From DASXVX01 sp036504075 (GTDB lineage Bacteria; Bacillota; Sulfobacillia; Symbiobacteriales; Symbiobacteriaceae): a stretch of 60,336 nt of DNA. The translations under genes and the position numbers were made by a program. The stretch lies in contig DASXVX010000020.1 in the NCBI GenBank assembly GCA_036504075.1, positions 1 to 60,336 on the forward strand, in the 5' to 3' direction. Shown one piece after another: positions 58,024-60,336 of the stretch. A model generated the notes under the pieces. It saw only the letters and a program-made list of their open reading frames with translations, did no database searches and was not told where the DNA came from. Each line of letters starts with the position of its first letter. Within the stretch, counting starts at the first letter, position 1.

Positions 58024-58380
58024 TCTGCAACGGATGATGATGTCCCGGATTCCCGCACGGCTGGACGTCGCCGGTGCATGGGCATTTAGCCCGCTCTCTG
58101 TCCGCTGCGTCAGGTGTACCGGCCCGATTCGGTCACGATCGCCGGCCGGCGGGCGCTTGCTGTCGGCTTATTCACGCATTCCGCCCGGCTAGAGATCTGC
58201 GGGGGCTCACGTCTTCCGAGCGCCCCTGGCCGCAGCTTGCCGGCGCCGCCGGGCGGGACGACCGGTACGTCGCGCCGGCGAGACCCCTGGTGCGGGATGT
58301 CCCGATGAGCCGGGCGGCCCTCGCATGGGCTGCTTGGGGGGGTATCCCCCTTCTTGGGACCCGCCCTGGCCGCGTTTTTC
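58024..58380. other. Intergenic region without a clear gene
   Basis: GC-rich, with a possible rightward terminator GGGGG-TAT-CCCCC-TTCTT (58338-58355). A rightward open frame (58074-58565) has no ribosome site, looks random in composition and runs into the hairpin repeats. Confidence 0.4.
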
Positions 58381-58392
58381 GGCTAAAAAGCG

Positions 58393-58450
58393 TGTTCCGA
58401 AAGCTTTTATCACCGGAGTCAGTGGATCGAGCTGATAAAACCTGTCGAAA
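58393..58450 (+). repeat. 58-nt hairpin repeat, copy 1
   Basis: Begins GTTCCGAAAG; stem CTTTTATCA / TGATAAAA around a 20-nt centre that differs from copy 2. Aligns without gaps to 58543-58600. Confidence 0.65.
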
Positions 58451-58542
58451 CAAGCGTGATTCGCTTCCTGAAACCACCAAAATAGGCCCTGAACCGGCAA
58501 AAAATACCTACCAGGGGTATGGAAATCAGGCTACCTGCCTGG

Positions 58543-58600
58543 GTTGCGAAAGGTTTTATCACTGATGTCGCCAGGATACCGTGATAAAACCTATCAGAAC
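58543..58600 (+). repeat. 58-nt hairpin repeat, copy 2
   Basis: Begins GTTGCGAAAG; perfect 11-bp stem GGTTTTATCAC (58552-58562) / GTGATAAAACC (58581-58591) around a different 18-nt centre. The outer and stem sequences are shared with copy 1; the centres are not. Confidence 0.65.
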
Positions 58601-58735
58601 CGACCCGGGGGTCATACCAGCGACGCGACGGACGGGTCCGGAGAGCCCAAAGAAACCCGCCCGGAGACGCCGGCGCCACGAACAAGGCGGTGCTTATGCG
58701 CCGATTCATCGGATGTGAGGGTTATCATCAGCCGG

Positions 58736-58767
58736 AAGGGCGGGAGCCGTGTATGGCTCCCGCCCTT
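58736..58767 (-). terminator. Terminator after the leftward unknown gene
   Basis: AAGGGCGGGAGCC (58736-58748) / GGCTCCCGCCCTT (58755-58767), 6 nt past the stop at 58773. Stem identical to the PLD terminator at 55351-55378. Confidence 0.7.
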
Positions 58768-58772
58768 GTGAT

Positions 58773-59330
58773 TTAGTTCGCTCCGGCCGGCTTCTCGGTC
58801 GAATCCGGGTCCGGCGTCAACTGCACCGACGGCGCCTGCACCGCATTCGCCTGCACCGGGGTCGCCTCCGGGGCGGTGCTCGTGGACTTCTTCTTGCCGG
58901 CGGTGATGGCCTTGTATTCGGCCTGGCCGAAGTGGAGGATGAGGCAAGGGCCGAGGTCCGGAAGCTCTTTACGGCTGAAGGGGATGTATGCCCGGGTGCC
59001 GCGCGGGATGTGCTGGGGCTCCACGGCGAAGAAAGGGGACATATCGACGTGGACGGACTTGGCCTGGTCTCCATAGATGACGAGGACCGTGTCCGGCCCT
59101 TCGACCATGGCCGGCACGGCGACAATCGCCCGGGGCTCTTCCGCGAACTGCTCCAACCGGAGGAACTTGGGGTACTTCTGGGCGATCGCGTCCTCGGATA
59201 CCTGGGTCATCAACGTCTCCGCCAGCGACACGAGTTCCATTTGGTAACTGTCCCACGCGATCGTGCCTACGGCGTCCAGCATGTTCTTCTTGCGGAGCGG
59301 TACGCGGGTAAAATCGAACTTACCGGTCAT
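58773..59330 (-). CDS. Protein of unknown function
   Basis: 185 aa. GGGAGG precedes the ATG. The first 140 residues are a folded-looking domain with a helical start (MELVSLAETLMTQVSED) and beta-rich middle (AIVAVPAMVEGPDTVLVIYG, SVHVDMSPFFAVEP). The last 45 are Ser/Thr/Ala/Pro rich. No signal peptide or membrane span, and no family I recognise. A promoter box and a 17-bp palindrome upstream suggest tight regulation. Confidence 0.7.
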   Translation of the reverse strand: MTGKFDFTRVPLRKKNMLDAVGTIAWDSYQMELVSLAETLMTQVSEDAIAQKYPKFLRLEQFAEEPRAIVAVPAMVEGPDTVLVIYGDQAKSVHVDMSPFFAVEPQHIPRGTRAYIPFSRKELPDLGPCLILHFGQAEYKAITAGKKKSTSTAPEATPVQANAVQAPSVQLTPDPDSTEKPAGAN

Positions 59331-59352
59331 GTTTTTGATCCTCCCTATTTCT

Positions 59353-59373
59353 GTAAGGAACGTCCTTACTATA
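59353..59373 (-). promoter_or_regulatory. -10 box and palindromic operator of the unknown gene
   Basis: -10 TATAGT (59368-59373), weak -35. Perfect inverted repeat GTAAGGA (59353-59359), 3 nt, TCCTTAC (59363-59369), at the expected transcription start. Confidence 0.55.
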
Positions 59374-59517
59374 CCATGTTTAGGGAGATAATGGAATCCC
59401 CATTGTTATATTTATCCAAGATTTTTTTGCGGGAGCGGGTCAGCACCGAACAAACGTCCCGCCATTTACGATTTTAGTGTCGGGTGGCGGAAAGGTGGGC
59501 GGTCGCCCAGGGGTCGG

Positions 59518-59795
59518 GTGCCCAGCAATCCGGGAAGGGTGCGCAACGATCCGGGGGCCGAGTGCCCAACGATCCGGGAAGGGTTGCCCAAGCGGTCCGG
59601 GATGGGTGCCCAGCGGTCCGGGAAGGTGCCCATCGATCCGGGAAGGGTGCCCATCAATCCGGGAAGGAGTGCCCAAAGATCCGGGCAGGGTTGCCGGGAA
59701 GAGTGCCCAACGATCCGGGAAGGGTGCCCAACGGTCCGGGTTGGGTCCTGGGCAGAGTGCCCAACGATCCGGGATGGATGCCCAACCCTATGCTG
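59518..59795 (+). repeat. 21-bp minisatellite, about 12 units
   Basis: Consensus GTGCCCAACGATCCGGGAAGG, head to tail with small length changes (20-24 bp, two longer units) and no spacers. Frames through it on both strands give low-complexity peptides without ribosome sites. Confidence 0.8.
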
Positions 59796-59799
59796 CATG

Positions 59800-59994
59800 T
59801 CAGGAAGCGTCTTTCCGCTCATACGTGAGCCCGAAAACGGTATCCGTTACCAGTCGCCGGAAGGACTCGTTGTCCATGAACTGTTTGAAGAACTCCGTGT
59901 CGTCCTTGAACAAGGCGCTCACGACCCGCACCAGCGCCACAATTACGCCTCCAGTATCTGGGTCACAGCGTTTCGAATGGCTTGTGTGGCACAA
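59800..59994 (-). pseudogene. Possible C-terminal remnant of a type I restriction HsdR-like protein
   Basis: Residues VVSALFKDDTEFFKQFMDNE followed by SFRRLVTDTVFGLTYERK resemble the last ~40 residues of HsdR-type proteins (F..n..F+rwl.D.VF.lTY). Nothing of the nuclease/helicase body is present. Upstream in another frame CATQAIRNAVTQILEA ends at a stop, suggesting decay by frameshift. Lower GC than the core genes. A small unrelated protein cannot be excluded. Confidence 0.35.
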
Positions 59995-60067
59995 ACATGT
60001 TGCGGGGGCGGCTCAAAGGTGATAAGCCGACGCCGTCGAAGCAACATACGGGAAGGAGTTGATTCCT

Positions 60068-60319
60068 GTGGACGGGGAGGAGTTTTCTGCCCTGGTGGGG
60101 GCGGTCAAGGAGATAGCGGCTGCTGTGAAGCGCATTGAAGACCGGCTGGACCATATGGACGGTCGGCAGGCGCGCATGGAGACCGATTTGCAGGAATTCC
60201 GCAGGGAGACTCGGGTGCAATTGACCATGGTTGGGCGACGCCTGGACCACCACGATCGAATGTTGATGGATCATGACCGCAGAGTCATGGAGGTCGAGAA
60301 AGCGCAGGCGGACTCCTGA
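60068..60319 (+). CDS. Small coiled-coil protein
   Basis: 83 aa from a GTG at 60068, 9 nt after GGGAAGGAG. Almost entirely amphipathic helix with heptads (LVGAVKEIAAAVKRIEDRLD, HDRMLMDHDRRVMEVEKAQ), so a dimeric or trimeric coiled coil is likely. No membrane segment. Similar short coiled coils occur in phage and mobile regions and in regulatory adaptors; I cannot assign a role. Ends 17 nt before the window edge. Confidence 0.65.
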   Translation: MDGEEFSALVGAVKEIAAAVKRIEDRLDHMDGRQARMETDLQEFRRETRVQLTMVGRRLDHHDRMLMDHDRRVMEVEKAQADS

Positions 60320-60336
60320 TCGCCCGAATCTACGCC

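Noticed and set aside
58074..58565. Rightward 163-codon frame
   Set aside because: No ribosome site, random-looking composition, and its end lies in the hairpin repeats.
58683..58700. Match between ACAAGGCGGTGC here and half of the thrB terminator
   Set aside because: Only 12 bases, no second arm here; likely coincidence in GC-rich sequence.
59518..59795. CRISPR array
   Set aside because: Units are contiguous with no unique spacers, and no cas genes are present.
59466..59822. Leftward 118-codon frame through the 21-bp repeats
   Set aside because: Pure translation of the minisatellite, no start context.

Overview
The window looks like chromosome of a high-GC, spore-forming Firmicute close to the Symbiobacterium group (inference from gene content; no 16S is present). 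The signs are four T-box leaders (tyrS, pheST, proC, thrS-thrC-thrB), an infC-rpmI-rplT operon with an L20-type leader, MutS2, a CotS-like spore-coat kinase with two glycosyltransferases, a SpoIIM-like membrane protein, GC-rich third codon positions and frequent GTG/TTG starts behind strong AGGAGG sites.

Layout. 1-5.1 kb: the first 9 codons of a leftward gene, tyrS with its T-box, a class A penicillin-binding protein, a small unknown gene. 5.2-10 kb: an HD phosphohydrolase, two small HTH proteins, mutS2. 10-14 kb: an exported protein, a YetF-like membrane protein, and a divergent glycosyltransferase pair linked to a CotS-like kinase. 14-20 kb: an ABC-F ATPase behind a leader peptide and terminator, an S9 peptidase, pirin, an unknown gene. 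20.6-31.8 kb: an eight-gene leftward operon with a LivKHMGF transporter and three acyl/aryl-CoA ligases, preceded by a textbook sigma-54 promoter and, divergently, by its likely sigma-54 activator. 31.9-32.6 kb: seven tRNAs. 33-40 kb: a ferritin-like protein, pheST, a YqzL-like small gene, an rRNA methyltransferase, infC-rpmI-rplT. 40-47 kb: a SpoIIM-like protein, proC, an oligopeptide-type ABC operon without ATPases, a lipoprotein. 47.2-48.2 kb: a lower-GC two-gene cassette (DUF4365 plus HicA-like). 48.4-53.4 kb: thrB, thrC, thrS and a thioesterase. 53.5-60.3 kb: a lamin-tail/phospholipase D protein, a TetR regulator with an SDR-hydrolase fusion, then an accessory tail of hairpin repeats, a minisatellite, an unknown gene, a probable restriction-gene remnant and a coiled-coil protein.

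How the genes work together. The T-boxes tie aminoacyl-tRNA supply, and for Thr and Pro also biosynthesis, to tRNA charging. The sigma-54 activator probably switches uptake and CoA-activation of an organic acid, with aromatic acids the best guess. The ABC-F leader looks like ribosome-sensing attenuation of an antibiotic-response ATPase. The TetR protein probably represses itself and the fusion enzyme through paired 22-bp sites. The most novel-looking signals are the ABC-F leader, the sigma-54 operon control region, the DUF4365/HicA-like cassette, the leaderless tetR with twin operators, and two repeat families: a dispersed CGCAGAT repeat and a pair of 58-nt hairpins.
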